NCBI GenBank assembly: GCA_009823395.1 | Contig: CM020508.1 | Location: forward strand, 6,860,515-6,924,514 | Direction of reading: 5' to 3' | Origin: Thamnaconus septentrionalis | Lineage: Eukaryota; Chordata; Actinopteri; Tetraodontiformes; Monacanthidae | Length of the DNA stretch: 64,000 bases | Shown: positions 53,031 to 64,000 of the stretch, one piece after another | How the letters are laid out: every line of letters begins with the position of its first letter | How positions within the stretch are numbered: position 1 is the stretch's first letter | The notes under the pieces: generated by a model | The model's database searches: none | The model's input: the letters and a program-made list of their open reading frames with translations, nothing else | What the model was told of the DNA's origin: nothing | Made by a program: the position numbers and the translations under genes

Positions 53031-53117
53031 GTACAGTTAGCATGGTTCAGTATTTTGAGGTATTTTTTCATGGAGAGCAGTTATTTTAATGATCCTTTTT
53101 TTTGTTTTTTTTTCTAG
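53031..53117 (+). other. cilp2: Possible 87-nt intron in the cilp2 3' UTR
   Basis: The sequence AAGAG|GTACAG, 12 bases after the stop codon, could be a donor. tttgttttttttt then ctag at 53117 makes a strong polypyrimidine tract and acceptor. The junction would lie too close to the stop to trigger nonsense-mediated decay. Splicing is unproven. Confidence 0.3.
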
Positions 53118-56100
53118 GTCTTTTGTTAGGACCAACATGATGGCATCAAGTCAAGGGGGTAAAAAGGAAATAACCATTCGCCGATGACTATGAACTTCCT
53201 TTTGAATACAAGGCGAGCAGCAATTTGCCCAAATCAATGTCTGATGAAATATATTTAATAGACTTCTACATACTTGAAGGGTTTGCCACACTCATTTGCT
53301 GGTTCCCTCCAAAATCTCTGAGAGGCATACATTGTTTGTCATTATGTAATTTAGTGACTGGTAGCTTTGATCCTGTTTTCAGTATGACTAGCCTAACTTG
53401 ACATTTGAGAATGTAGCTTTCATTTCATATTTTATGATGTTCTTTTTCCAGCAGTGGGCGTTATTGTGAAGTCTCTCAACGCTTCAGTTAAAACCAAAAC
53501 CTTCAAAAATTGTAAAAGCACACCAAACCTCAAACACTTTGCAACTGTCGGCCACTTTCCACAAAACTTTAAGATCATGAGAAACCAAACTGGAGGTCCT
53601 CGTAGCCTGCAGCACACACTGAGCTCTTTTCCTGCAAACCGACAAACGCACACTAAAAATGAAACATATTGGGACATAAATGCATTTCAATCAGAGGAAG
53701 AGACAATTTTTGAGACACACTTTTTGTGTTTGCCATTAGAATAATACATTGCCAGATGTGATTGAGCTGAATGTCCGTCACACCTACTTAGAATGTGCAC
53801 AGCCAAGGTCTGGGCCAAAACAAATACGGATGCCATTGGTGGAGGGCTGAATGAAATGAGAATGACTGATTTTCTATGTATGAAATAGTTTCCTTCAGTC
53901 CTCAGCATTGCCAAGTGTCAGCGTCACAGAGGAAAACTTTAGTCAAATTTTAATAATTAATAATCATTTAGCACTCATTACACATACTCCACTGGGGTCC
54001 AAATGAACTTTGGTATTACTAATGGCAAATGTGTCATTTCGCTGGATTTGTTTCATAAATCTGCAATAACTGCAAAATGTAACCCAAGAGTTCTTAGCCT
54101 TAAGTGCTACTGCTGAATAAAGCAAACAAGTACCTGAAATGTGGCAATAGATTATACACAGATACTGTGCAGCACTACATTTTTTCATTGCTAAGCAAAT
54201 TATTTGGCTGCTGTTTACTTCATACCTTGTCATTATAGGCTGCATGGCTTCGATAAGTTAAATTTGTACACAGCACTAACCCTTTTCATCTTCAGTGAGC
54301 AGTATCCTCGGTGGGAATTAAGGATGTCAGGGGAATCCACTGCTCATTAGGAAAAACACACATGAGCGATCAGGAAGATGTAACACATACTGTTCAAGTC
54401 CACAAAGAGCAGATGCACATTCAAACTACATTTAGGTTCTATCTTTTGATATTTAAGTCCATCCCAGCTCATAGAAGTAGACCAAAAAGAAAAGTATGGT
54501 AGTTGTTTGTCTGTAAATTGTGCAGTGGCAGGCTTATGAGAGAAGGTCCTCAGGCTGGACTAATCCAAATACGAGTAGGTGCCGCCCTGGGGGATTCGGC
54601 AGAGTTTAACGAGAAAGCCCCTCTGTTAATTTAAAAAAAAAAAGAAAAAAGTTTCTTTCATAAATGGTCAAACAACTTAACAAGTTAACCCCTGAAGCTG
54701 AGTCATCGGCCCGTTGAGGATTAGCGCCAAACATGTTTACCATACATTTCTCTCTTGGTTGGGCTTGAACCTCAATCATTACAAGCCTGAAATCATTCGT
54801 ACTGCCTGTGTTCCTGAGCAGAACTGTTTTTTTTTTTCAATGTGAAATTGTATGTATATATGAAAACCATGTATTTTAAGCCTACACTTGAACTTGTCTG
54901 CACTTTGTACAAGTTTCTGTGCAACACCGGCAACAGATTTTTGTAACTAAAAAAAAAACAAAAACCTCCAACAACGATGTAGGGAGATCATCCATGGCAC
55001 ATTTGCCATCACCACTGACCTCTCCAATTGCATGTTAGTGAGACAATACCTGAGTGAACGGCTCAGACCTGGAGATCAAAAACAAACACTGTCCCAACTG
55101 CAGCTGCAGCATCCACCCTGCAAGGAAGATGGTGATTGAATCCATGTGTGGAAAGAGAAATGTCCTATAAAAGTGCAATGGCGTCTCTGGACAACTAAGA
55201 AGGCCCAACAGCTGTGCGGCAACTGGGGGAAATGTTAGAGCGAAAACATGAGCGAGATTTGATGGATTAAATCATTTTAGGGTTCTGTTTGGTAAACGGG
55301 GGAAAAAGAAGGGGAAAATATTAGCCGTCTCTGGCCTCACAGTCCATCACTAACAGAACGTCAGGCTGACAAAGTGGTTGCACATGGAAGAATGCAGGTT
55401 TCTGGAGAAGAATGCTTTGGCAGTAGAATTGGGAGTTATCAGGGGAGCTTGAAGGACAAGCTAACAACACCAGGCTGAGTAAACCTTTGTATAAGGCTTT
55501 GCACGGAAAAGGTTAGCTGCTCCCTCCAAACAGTGACTTTATTTCGTGAAGAAGCTTCAAAAGAAGCAGAAGATCCCATGCAATCTTTGGTTCGATGACT
55601 TCAGATGTTTTTTTTTTAGAGTCTTAGGAATCAAATGAAGTGAGTTTAAGACAGAATCAAATGGCTTAAACACAGCTAAGAAAATGTTTCTCATCGTAAT
55701 CCTCAGCAAGGATCTCAGTCATCGAAACATCTTTTTCATTCTTGCCAGATTCACTCTTAATATCACAAATCTGCCTTTATAGTCCTTCATGGATTTTGGT
55801 TTTACATCTTCAAACGCACAGTTCTAGGGATTATAGTTATTTGATTTTGTTTTGTCTGTGTGTGTGAATTAAGAGCTGAATAAGTAGATCAAAAAACTGA
55901 AAGGGTGCTAAGACATGTAGCTTATTAGCTTAGCTTCAAACACACGGCTGGAGACTTTTAAAGGTTGCTGATTTTGTTTGCATAGACGTTTGCACAAGGG
56001 GAGAAAAATACACAAGTTGTGATGTTAATAGATGTTGGTGGGGTGCTGTTTTTGAACTCTCAGACAAAGCCAGGCTTGTAGTATCCAGTCTGGTGAAGCC

Positions 56101-56719
56101 AACTGGCTGCTCAGGTGATTTTGCTCCTCTCTATTATCTCATAATAATAAAGTGAGTCACCGTCCCAAATCCCTTACAAAAACAATACACCAGAGTTAAT
56201 TAGCCTTCTTAAGTCGTTATGTTGTTGGCAGGTAGCACTTTTCAAGGTTCTAACCATTGTCCTGGGTTTACTTAATACAAACGTTCATAAGATGAAAAGT
56301 ATTATTTTCTCCTTGGTGGAACTTTGAAGGCTTGCAAAAGCTTAAAACCTTAAGGCAGAAGAGAAAATGGTCACCGACCTGCAAAGACCAATTTTGCAGC
56401 AAGTTAAGCATGACCAGATCTCATCAGTTTTTTTCCCTCTCCTTCACTGTCCAGCTGGTCTCAAGGAAATCCTAATTTATTCAGGAAGTCAGTCTTGAAC
56501 TTTTCCACTGATTTCTTCAGTGCCAAGCAGACACTGTGCCCCCAGGAATCCATTCTGAATCCCAGTTAAAGAATTACATAACACGGCTCCTTACAAACAC
56601 ATAACCATTGCATGGTAATACCATCTCTTTTTTTTTTGTTAATGATTTTTTCAGACTCAAGTTTTTATGTGTAAATTGTGCATTGTATGAAATCTACTAT
56701 AACTGAATAAGGATATGTA

Positions 56720-56725
56720 AATAAA
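56720..56725 (+). promoter_or_regulatory. cilp2: Poly(A) signal AATAAA, cilp2 (distal)
   Basis: A canonical hexamer with a G/T-rich downstream element. It is the last good + strand signal before the convergent rfesd-like gene. Confidence 0.5.
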
Positions 56726-56745
56726 TCGTTTTGTGTAAAAGATTT

Positions 56746-57600
56746 TGATCCTATTCTTCGAAGTGCTCGGTATCTTTGCCCAGAGAAGTATTTTCTTTGA
56801 ATATAAGCTTTGAATATGAAGCTCCTGGCAAGATTAGTTATTTGCTAATTAGAACAACAGATTTTTAAGTTGTTTAAGATAAGGTAATTCATTTTAAAAA
56901 ATCAGAAGCCCTTAATTCTACGGTAGTTAAAGCTTGTATTAGTAGGTAAAATTATCATGGACAACAGGGTCTCAACACCCAAACACCTGTATTTCCACTG
57001 TGGAATTATTAGTTAACTAATGCTATGCACACAGGGAGCCAAAGAAAAAGAGGGAAAAAAGTGTCGCTGCCACCTTCCCAACTGCTCGCTGCACCTCAGA
57101 CACAGAATGGAGCCAACAGAAATTTAAAAAAAAAAAAGCAAGAAAAACATATTTTTCTGGAGTCACTTGTGCCTTCGGGGTCACGAACTTGCCCCGGCGC
57201 CTTCCTAACTGTTCCCATTGCATCAGTAACAGACTAACCTGTCTGCGCGAAGGCCAGATGTGGGGCTGGGGTTAAGGATGGGACTGCCACCCGCCGTAAT
57301 GGCAACGCCTTTCATGAGCGCCTGACTTCCTGGCTTTTGATTTAGAAACTGTCTGGTGACACAAATTATGAGCAGGGGTTTCTCCTGCGTGACATCACTG
57401 GAAGAAATGTCTTCATTAATCTAAAGGCCACGACTCAGCGCGAGTGTCTGCTGCCGGTCTGCAAGAAGAAAAATGCTCAAGGCCTCAGGCACAGCGTGCT
57501 GACAACAGGCATTTGTCAAATAAACTGTTTTTTTTTTCCCACAGCGAGTGGAAGCTGCATCATTTGTACATTTGTTGAACTGAAAAACCGTGTAAAATAT
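56746..57600. other. Convergent intergenic region cilp2 / rfesd-like
   Basis: No exon was recognised on either strand and no transposon was identified. It contains an A-run at 57126-57138. It separates the 3' ends of two convergent genes. Confidence 0.6.
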
Positions 57601-57601
57601 A

Positions 57602-57607
57602 TTTATT
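57602..57607 (-). promoter_or_regulatory. rfesd: Poly(A) signal AATAAA on the minus strand, rfesd-like
   Basis: TTTATT on the + strand, about 0.6 kb past the minus-strand stop at 58218, in AT-rich sequence. It is the first plausible signal found for this gene. Confidence 0.4.
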
Positions 57608-58217
57608 TTATAATATAGTTCACAAATATATTGCAAAAAGTGTATTTTCTTTTTCCAACAACTTCTTTTGCCTGCAAATCCAAATGTTTAAATTGGGTGA
57701 AAATCTTACATATGGATTATAAAACATCTGCTGAACCAACTGTATGTAAATTCAACTCAGTTCACAAATAATTAGTTAGTTTTAATTAGTTAAAGTTTTT
57801 ATTATCAATTAGCAATAACAAGAAATGTGTTTGTCTTCAAACCAATGCAAGTGAAGTTGTGCTGATGCAAAAGAGTCAAGCAGCATCTTTCTTCTTTCAT
57901 TTGAAAAGCCCCGCATCATGGCAAAGTGATCTCAGGAAATTTCCCACTGCTGCGTTATCAGTCTCAGCCTCCGCGATGAGTTTCTGGAATGGCGGCAAGA
58001 AAAACTCTCCGAAACAATTTCATGATGTCATGTCCTCCTCAGACGCTCCGGTATCATCCAGAGCTCATGGCCGATCAAAGGAGAAACGGCCTGTGGAAAC
58101 GCCAGATAAGTCTGAGGGATGTTTCACATGGCTCGCTTTTTGTGGAGTCAGTCTTTAAAAATAGTCTGAGCGGATTTCGCACCGGCGTCTGTGGCAGTGG
58201 CGGTGCAGGCAGGCCAA
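57608..58217 (-). other. rfesd: rfesd-like 3' UTR (probable)
   Basis: The interval between the minus-strand stop codon and the candidate poly(A) signal. No other gene or repeat was recognised in it. Confidence 0.4.
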
Positions 58218-58316
58218 TCAGCTCTTCTGGTCCACAGGAAAGGGCTCTAAGGATAGATGGCCGACGTGTTTGACGTACACGTTGCCGTCCTCCAGCTTGA
58301 CCTCGTGCACCTTTTG
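58218..58316 (-). CDS. rfesd: rfesd-like coding exon 3 and stop
   Basis: The acceptor is attttcacag|CAAAAGG. It encodes QKVHEVKLEDGNVYVKHVGH, then LSLEPFPVDQKS and TGA. The HEVKLEDGNVYV strand corresponds to HTVTVDNGNIYV of human RFESD, which supports the exon. Confidence 0.85.
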   Translation of the reverse strand, partial: QKVHEVKLEDGNVYVKHVGHLSLEPFPVDQKS

Positions 58317-59852
58317 CTGTGAAAATCAAAACAGAGCAACAGAAGCACTAAATGACTGGAAGTTTTTATGACATTTATAGAGGTCATCTTATTGTGTGGT
58401 CTGCAATAAGTCAAAATGAAGCATATCTTTTTTTTTTTTTTTTGTTTAGTTGACTGTTATAAAAACAGCTGATGAGCAAACTTTTGCATGGGTGAGAAGT
58501 GTTTATGGAAAGCTCTCGTCAGAGCGGCTCAGTGATCCGTGAAGCCAAACAGAGAAAGAGGGAAGGAATCGTGTTTGGTCGATCAAAAGGGGGAATATTA
58601 TCCTAATTTTGACTGATGACCTATGACATCTGCAGCCGCGGCTTCCTGCAGCTAACATGATTTGGACTAAGTGAATAAATTGCAGAGAAATTACAGTGTG
58701 ATTACAGAGTCAGAGAGTTGAAGGAAGGTCCCTGAGGACACGTCGAGCTTTCACAAAACCACTTTATAGGTCCCATAATATTCATAATTTATTTTGCCGA
58801 TGTAAAAAACTGTCAATAAACTTCCTATTTTAAAAAACAAAACAAAAAAACTTTACAGAATATTTTTGCTAAAAAACACAGTTATGGAGATCAGTGCTCG
58901 TTGATGTCACAAAGGTCAATGAATAGGGGGCTAAAAATGCAGTACTCCAAAGACTTTCCTCTGGGATAACTAATCGTGCTGAAAGGCTCAGGTCTAGTTG
59001 AAAATCAGATGCTAGCAAGATCGTACCTAGCAACTGAATGTTTAGCACATTTAACTTGTGGCGCATCATTTAGGAAGAAACCATTTTGAGTTATGTTCTT
59101 GGTGTGTAGCATTCAGTGTATCGGCACGACTCAGGCTGTGTTGGTGACAATAACTACTGAGACAAATAAGTCAGAAAAAACAAACACAAACAAAAAACAA
59201 ACAAACACCACAGCTCACTGCCAACCTGCAGTGAGCTCCCCGACTCTCCAGTCCTGAGGTCGAAGCCGTAGTCGTGCCAGGGGCAGAAGACCTTCAGGGC
59301 CCCATCAGCCTCCTCAATGTCCCCCTCGCACAGTGGACCACCTGGGACACACAGGAAACTGGTCACATCCAACAACCCCCCTCTCCAAACAAATGACTAG
59401 CATCTGGAGGGTGTGTGTGTGTGTGATTAAGAGGCTTTCACGATCGTCTATCAACTACGCAGGGACACCATCAGGATAAATAAAGCCTTTAGATGGCACA
59501 TCAGTAACCCTTATTTAGAACAACGTGGCGGCAGCTGCTCCGTCAACCTGCCGCCCTCCTCCACCACTGGCGGAGCTAGAGGGCCAACAAGGGGTTAACG
59601 TGTGATATGTCGGACCGGAGGATGGTTGGTTGAACGTTGGCAGTCGATGCTGTCGTTACCGGAGTGCGCGCAGCGAGCATCCAGGGCGTAAAACTCGCCC
59701 TTGGCGTGGAAGAGGCAGACGTCGGAGCCGCGGCCGAGGGAGGAGTGCAGGAGGCGGCAGCGCCGGCCGGAGAGCCCCGCTGCCGGGCCTACCAGCCTCC
59801 AGGAGCCGCCTTCCGGGTCGCCTCCGTCGTCTCCGCCGCGGCCAGAAGCCAT
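58218..59852 (-). CDS. rfesd: Rieske [2Fe-2S] domain protein, RFESD-like, three coding exons
   Basis: Minus-strand exons are 59852-59660, 59341-59226 and 58316-58218. All junctions are GT-AG. They join to 408 nt, or 135 residues plus TGA. The protein carries a complete Rieske site: C61-x-H63 in CAHSGGPLCEGDIEE and C84-x-x-H87 in VFCPWHDYGFDLRTGESG. The length fits a stand-alone soluble Rieske ferredoxin-like protein (human RFESD is about 157 residues). It has no membrane anchor, so it is not the bc1-complex Rieske subunit. It has a Gly-rich N terminus and no oxygenase domain. Its electron-transfer partner is unknown. The start at 59852 has G at +4 but T at -3, so the context is only fair. It is convergent with cilp2. 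The family call is firm; the exact orthology is less so, since fish may carry more than one RFESD-like gene. Confidence 0.85.
58317..59225 (-). other. rfesd: rfesd-like intron 2 (0.9 kb)
   Basis: Non-coding. It contains a T-run (58428-58444), a gatgtcacaaagg block (58913-58925) that may be a scrap of the dispersed repeat seen at 24-26 kb, and a CAAACA-rich stretch (59178-59208). Confidence 0.65.
59226..59341 (-). CDS. rfesd: rfesd-like coding exon 2
   Basis: The acceptor is tgtcccag|GTGGTCC and the donor is CTGCAG|GTTGGC. It encodes GGPLCEGDIEEADGALKVF, then CPWHDYGFDLRTGESGSSLQ, with the second cluster-binding pair C84 and H87. Confidence 0.92.
59342..59659 (-). other. rfesd: rfesd-like intron 1 (318 bp)
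   Basis: A short intron with a small TG run (59411-59424) and no other recognised element. Confidence 0.75.
59660..59852 (-). CDS. rfesd: rfesd-like coding exon 1
   Basis: It encodes residues 1-64 (MASGRGGDDGGDPEGGSWRL ... DVCLFHAKGEFYALDARCAHS) plus one base of Gly65. The donor is CACTCCG|GTAACG. It carries the first half of the iron-sulfur site, C61 and H63. Confidence 0.88.
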
Positions 59853-59868
59853 AGAAGAAGAAAAATAA

Positions 59869-59906
59869 GCAGCAGCAGCAGCAGCAGCAGAAGAAGAAGA
59901 AGAAAA
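59869..59906. repeat. (AGC)n-(AAG)n compound repeat
   Basis: About seven AGC units and five AAG units directly 5' of the rfesd-like start codon, probably in its 5' UTR. Confidence 0.93.
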
Positions 59907-60203
59907 ACCCCGGCGAGAGGAGCTGCGTTTCTAATTCGCGCTCCCGCGGGAGGCTCCGGTGGAAATGATTCTACTGGCTTTCACGCTCCGTGGAAAAAAA
60001 AAATATAATAAAAAATAATTCCGTATTAATAATCAGCAGGCCGAGCGGAAACCGCGGCGCTCGCTCGTGCCTCCATTATCCCAGCTGCGGCAGCCTGTCA
60101 GTCGGCCAGTGAACGCAGCCAGCTCCGCGGCCATCCGGGACACACCGACACGCCAGCGCACTCTCAATGCGCGTGCGTTCAGGCGCGTCCGCACACTCCG
60201 CCG

Positions 60204-60227
60204 CATGCAAGCATGCATGCATGCATG
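60204..60227. repeat. (GCAT)n short tandem repeat
   Basis: About five GCAT units. The unit is self-complementary, so the tract is palindromic. Confidence 0.9.
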
Positions 60228-60260
60228 CACGGGGACAAATGAGCGTCAAATAAGACGCCG

Positions 60261-63200
60261 TAAATCGCCGCGGGGTTTAAATCACCGACTGTTTCAAGCC
60301 GCAGATGTGGAGTTTGAAGCGGCTGCAGAGGGTCACGACCACACAAGAGCGAATCAACAATCAAAACAATCACACCGCTCATCCACACTTTGCGCAGTGA
60401 AACGTCTGAGCACGACTGCGTCCTCAGGTAGAGTTAAAGCTTTTGGTCGCATTTCAAGGCGCTTTGCTGGATGTTCAGCAGGTTTCTTTAAGAACTGTCT
60501 TGGGTGACGCTGCTGCCAAGAGTGGAATATTTCTAAATAATTGTTCATACAGTCCGGTGTAGTTCCATCCTGATTTTTTTTTTTTAATTGTCATTCTCTG
60601 GCAAGAAGTCACAATCTGCCCATTTTTCAGGCCTCCGCTGGTGGCCCAGTTAATTCCAGCACACTTAAGCAGGCACAGTGTTAAACTCTAGCAAGGCTGT
60701 CGTAAACTAAATTACTGTTCATTCACTAAGACTTTGAAAATTACCGTAACAAATATATATTTATTTATTTTTTATACAGCAGACTTCATGCTTAGTCTGC
60801 GCCCGACTGGTATTTCACAGATTTTTTTTATTTTTTTTTAATTTTCCACTGAGCCGTTTTCTTAATGTTAGAAAAAAAAAAAATCTTTGTGCGCTTCATT
60901 TCTCCACAGGGGTTTTTATTAGTATGCCACATGTCTCGTGATGTCTTCCACCGCTGGAAAAATTACATCCAGTCAGTTATGAAGTGAAAAAATGAGTATG
61001 CGTGGTTAAAAAAAAAAGAAAAGAAAAAAGAGACATCAGGTCACAAAGAGATCCCCAATAATGTGTTTGTTTTAGCAGGAAGCAAAGACAACTTTTTTGT
61101 GACAGCCTATAAACAGGAGGCTAAATATGTTCTTTTTAAAATAATTATTCATGCTAGCCTGCTACAGCAGTCCAGGATGTGCAATTGTCTAGAACTATAG
61201 GACAAAAAAAAACAAAAAAACAAACAAAAAGAAAATCCCCTAATAAAAAGGACCTTGACTATGATTGGATCAGAGTTGTAAATACCTCACAAACCCTCCT
61301 CAGTGTAACTTTCTTGCTTGTTGTGACACCAACTAAACTATAAAAATACAAAAATCCAATTTGTCGATTTTGTCTTTTCTCACCTCAGCGTGTCTGCAAA
61401 GCCTGATTGTGCCAGATGTAATGCTGCTGGAACTTTGGCCTGTAACTACAAAGTTTCTGTCTAGACTGGGACTGATGCAGTACAGAGACCACTTGTTCCA
61501 ATTCCTTCCTGTTAAAAAAAAAAAAGCCTCATGTAAGGCGGCGGCGAGAAGCCAGTGGATGGTCGTAGTGCTGTGTAGCAAGTGTGTCACCGGCAGGAGG
61601 GAAGAATGCCACTGTGTTTTGTCAAAAGTTGGATGTGGGCAAGTAAAGTAAAAGCAAATGTTAATCGGCTCATGCTGAAGGAAGCCAGAGTAAAGAAACC
61701 CAAGATGAGTGACCAGATTGTCAAATATGTTGTGGGAGAAGCAGCCAGAGAATTTGTGGCTGCTGTTGCTGCAGCAAATCATTGTGCAAACATCCTCATC
61801 AAATACAATCAAAACGGGTGATCTGGCAGATCTGAAGACGCTGTGCTGTGCTGCAATTGAGACAAACTGACTCGCCATATTGCAGCATTTTGCTAATATT
61901 CAATATTGAGTCTCCCACAATGATCATCACGAAAAGAAACCAAGATCTACCGTGTGTTCTTCTCACGTCCCATTAGGAACAACGAATACAAATATCCGGG
62001 CGTGACTTTTTTGTAAACTTTTTCCAAATGACAACAATTGAACGTGAATGCGAAAACAAACTTCAGTGCCACTGATTAGCCCTGCTGTGCTGGAATCCTA
62101 CTGCCTCCACATATGCAGCAGGACTTAACGGGCTGACAGTCGGAGGTGTTTATTTCTAAGAATGCCTGCAAACACCTCTAGTTGTGGTGTGTTGGAGCTC
62201 GTCCGGGCTATGAAACACTTTTTTATTTCGTAGTCGGAGCCAAAAAGCTGTTGGGCGAACGCTGACGGTGTGCAGGTCCACGGTGGCACTGACAGACCGA
62301 CGATTATGAACCAACAGCTCGGGCTTCTCTGGCGCGGCCAGAGGAGGGGGAAAATTACAAGGCACATGCTGCGAATCAAAATAAATGACCTCCAAATGAT
62401 TTACAGAGAGAAATATAATTACAGAAATCAGATGATGTATTGTGGAAAATCTGAATCGGCAGGCTCGACGGGCTTTAATAAACAAAGGTACAGACGGCGA
62501 GAGGCAGGGCCAGAGTGATCACAAGAGGATCGGCCCGTCCATAAATTCCCTCCATAAAGTCCTCGGCATTGCTGAACGGTATTTGCTTAAGGTTAAATTC
62601 TGGTGTAGAGACCGTTTGGCTCCAACAAGATATTAGACTGAGAGCAGAGCCCTGACTCATCCATCACAGGGTTCGCCTTGTCTCCGACCCGGCACCCGCC
62701 GTTAAACGTCTTCTAAGTCATCCGCTCGGAGTGAGTGGAAGACCCACTCTTCAGCCAAGGCAGTGCTTTATTAGCTACCAAAATGCTTCGCAGCTACCTG
62801 GTGGCCCAAATCCACACTCAAGTTCATAATATATACCTGTATCCGTTTCACTGCGAGCACTTCCCAGTGACTTTGACTTTGCACACGCCAGGGCAGTCGT
62901 TCAGCGTCAGCACATTCCATCGCTGCTTGTTTGCTACATTTGCCGCAACGGCAGATGAAGCCTTTAATGTCATTATGACAGTTCAAATGCATATCCAGAC
63001 CCCAGACTTTATGTTTGGTGGGCAGGAAACTGAAGCCACAACTGAGGGTTGGGCAGCGTCCCAGTGTCTGCCCTCAAAGACCTGCGCTCCCAATGATCCC
63101 AATAATAATGAAAAAGATAAGTAGGTGAATTTTTTGCAAAGGTCTCTGTAATTGAGGGTTGTCTTTTTAAAATACATTCTAATAATCTAAAATGACAAAA

Positions 63201-63766
63201 GTATACTATGGTGGATTAAAAAAAATAATCAAGAAATAGTTTAATGATAGCGCTGAGTCCCTGCTTTATTCATCAGGCTTGCAAAATAAAAAAAAATAAC
63301 ACTAGTATCAGCATTAGCTGATTTGTTAGCTGATTAGCCACACGTAGCTTTCACTTACAAAAAGCAAATGACTTATATTTTGCCCCTTTACTTTCTGCAA
63401 CTAATAAAGACCGTGAAGAACCGCTATCACAAGTAAGTCGCATAGTTTGAGCTGCACTCCTAGCATTTGTTATTTGGATTAGCAGGATGACGCTACAACT
63501 AGCGCTAGTTTAGTTTGTTAAGTTCTGAATTGGAATCTTAGCAATACAACTGCAATCTAACAGCAAGGTTAGCTAGATTTACAATACCCACATTATATCG
63601 AAATATATCTATACATGAGTCCTCAAAGGGTCAGTCTGTGATATGGTTCTACTGCTAGATGTTGTGATTTCATGCTGTGTGGACATCAAAACAACCTGGT
63701 TCCCTCAGCAGCCTCTAGTGCAGCGCATATTGTGAATTTTTGTCAAAAAAGAGAACTGCACTAGTC

Positions 63767-63822
<56 letters not shown>

Positions 63823-64000
63823 TGGGTCAAGCTCTGCACTTGACCGCATAAATTGAGATGCCTTTTAAATCTGGAGACGCACAAGCCCGATGAAGGGTGT
63901 TGTTGTTCTGGGCGCATTAGGAGCTTGGGAAGCAGTGTCCACCTGGACCTGCTGAGTCTTGTCGTTCTTGGGCCATTTTTGAAGAGCAATAATCAGATGT
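60261..64000. other. Terminal region without recognised gene
   Basis: No coding exon with family similarity was seen on either strand. The 181-residue minus frame (61333-61878) and the 129-residue plus frame (62735-63124) have no recognised domain. The stretch holds several A- and T-runs, a possible transposon relic (61361-61821) and a long AG repeat (63769-63816). Confidence 0.55.
63769..63816. repeat. (GA)n microsatellite, about 24 units
   Basis: A nearly pure GA run ending in GAAAGAG. Confidence 0.96.

Larger units (their letters stand above)
53019..56745 (+). other. cilp2: cilp2 3' UTR (probable) and trailing sequence
   Basis: This 3.7-kb stretch after the stop has no recognised gene. 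Poly(A) signal candidates are AATAAA at 54116-54121 and, more convincingly, 56720-56725 with G/T-rich cgttttgtgt directly downstream. The length of the UTR is inferred. A possible small intron lies at 53031-53117. Confidence 0.5.
59853..60260 (-). promoter_or_regulatory. rfesd: CpG-rich promoter region of the rfesd-like gene
   Basis: GC- and CpG-dense sequence continues from exon 1 to about 60230. It has an AGC/AAG simple tract (59869-59902) just upstream of the start codon and a GCAT tandem (60204-60227). The pattern fits a housekeeping CpG-island promoter. It could also fire toward the + strand, but no + strand gene was recognised beyond it. Confidence 0.45.

Noticed and set aside
60067..60507. 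146-residue plus-strand frame divergent from the rfesd-like gene
   Set aside because: It is Arg- and Ser-rich translation of a CpG-rich promoter region with no domain.
61333..61878. 181-residue minus-strand open frame as a gene
   Set aside because: It has no family similarity. It overlaps a plus-strand frame with better, though weak, transposase-like character.
62735..63124. 129-residue plus-strand open frame as a gene
   Set aside because: It has no recognised domain, no splice or promoter context, and a length expected by chance in 64 kb.
1..64000. CRISPR array, operon, or prokaryotic defence system
   Set aside because: The tandem repeats are all microsatellites without unique spacers, and the genes are intron-split vertebrate families.

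Overview
This window looks like nuclear DNA from a bony fish, most likely a spiny-rayed teleost. Three intron-containing genes have vertebrate protein families and GT-AG splice sites. The non-coding DNA is rich in CA/TG microsatellites and carries fish-type repeats: a V-SINE-like SINE, a Tc1/mariner relic, hAT-type MITEs and a TTAA-bounded MITE. The species cannot be fixed from the sequence alone.

Layout. Positions 1-2450 are non-coding and repeat-rich. yjefn3 (YjeF N-terminal-domain protein 3, called AIBP2 in zebrafish work) runs on the + strand from 3029 to 35695 in six coding exons encoding 249 residues. Its first intron is about 24.7 kb and fills 3097-27775. Its 3' UTR (to about 36790) contains a MITE. 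A 3.3 kb spacer follows. cilp2 (cartilage intermediate layer protein 2) runs on the + strand from 40272 to 53018 in nine coding exons encoding 1248 residues, probably with a 3.7 kb 3' UTR ending near 56745. A small Rieske [2Fe-2S] protein gene (rfesd-like, 135 residues, three coding exons) lies on the - strand from 59852 down to 58218, convergent with cilp2. I recognise no gene in 59900-64000.

How the genes relate. The yjefn3-cilp2 tandem matches the neighbourhood known from human 19p13.11 (YJEFN3 next to CILP2), which supports the cilp2 rather than cilp1 assignment. The three products do not form an obvious pathway: one is tied to sterol efflux and NAD(P)HX-epimerase ancestry, one is an extracellular-matrix protein, and one is a soluble Rieske protein. 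This is ordinary conserved vertebrate gene order, not a gene cluster.

I found no sign of a new biological system. The more interesting points are a doubled TSP1 module in cilp2, an altered nucleotide-site loop in Yjefn3, the very long yjefn3 intron 1 with RFX-like X-box motifs, several transposon insertions whose target-site duplications can be read directly, and a perfect 22-bp palindrome in yjefn3 intron 3. Exon joins were worked out by hand from reading frame, splice consensus and protein-family continuity. No alignment or search was run.
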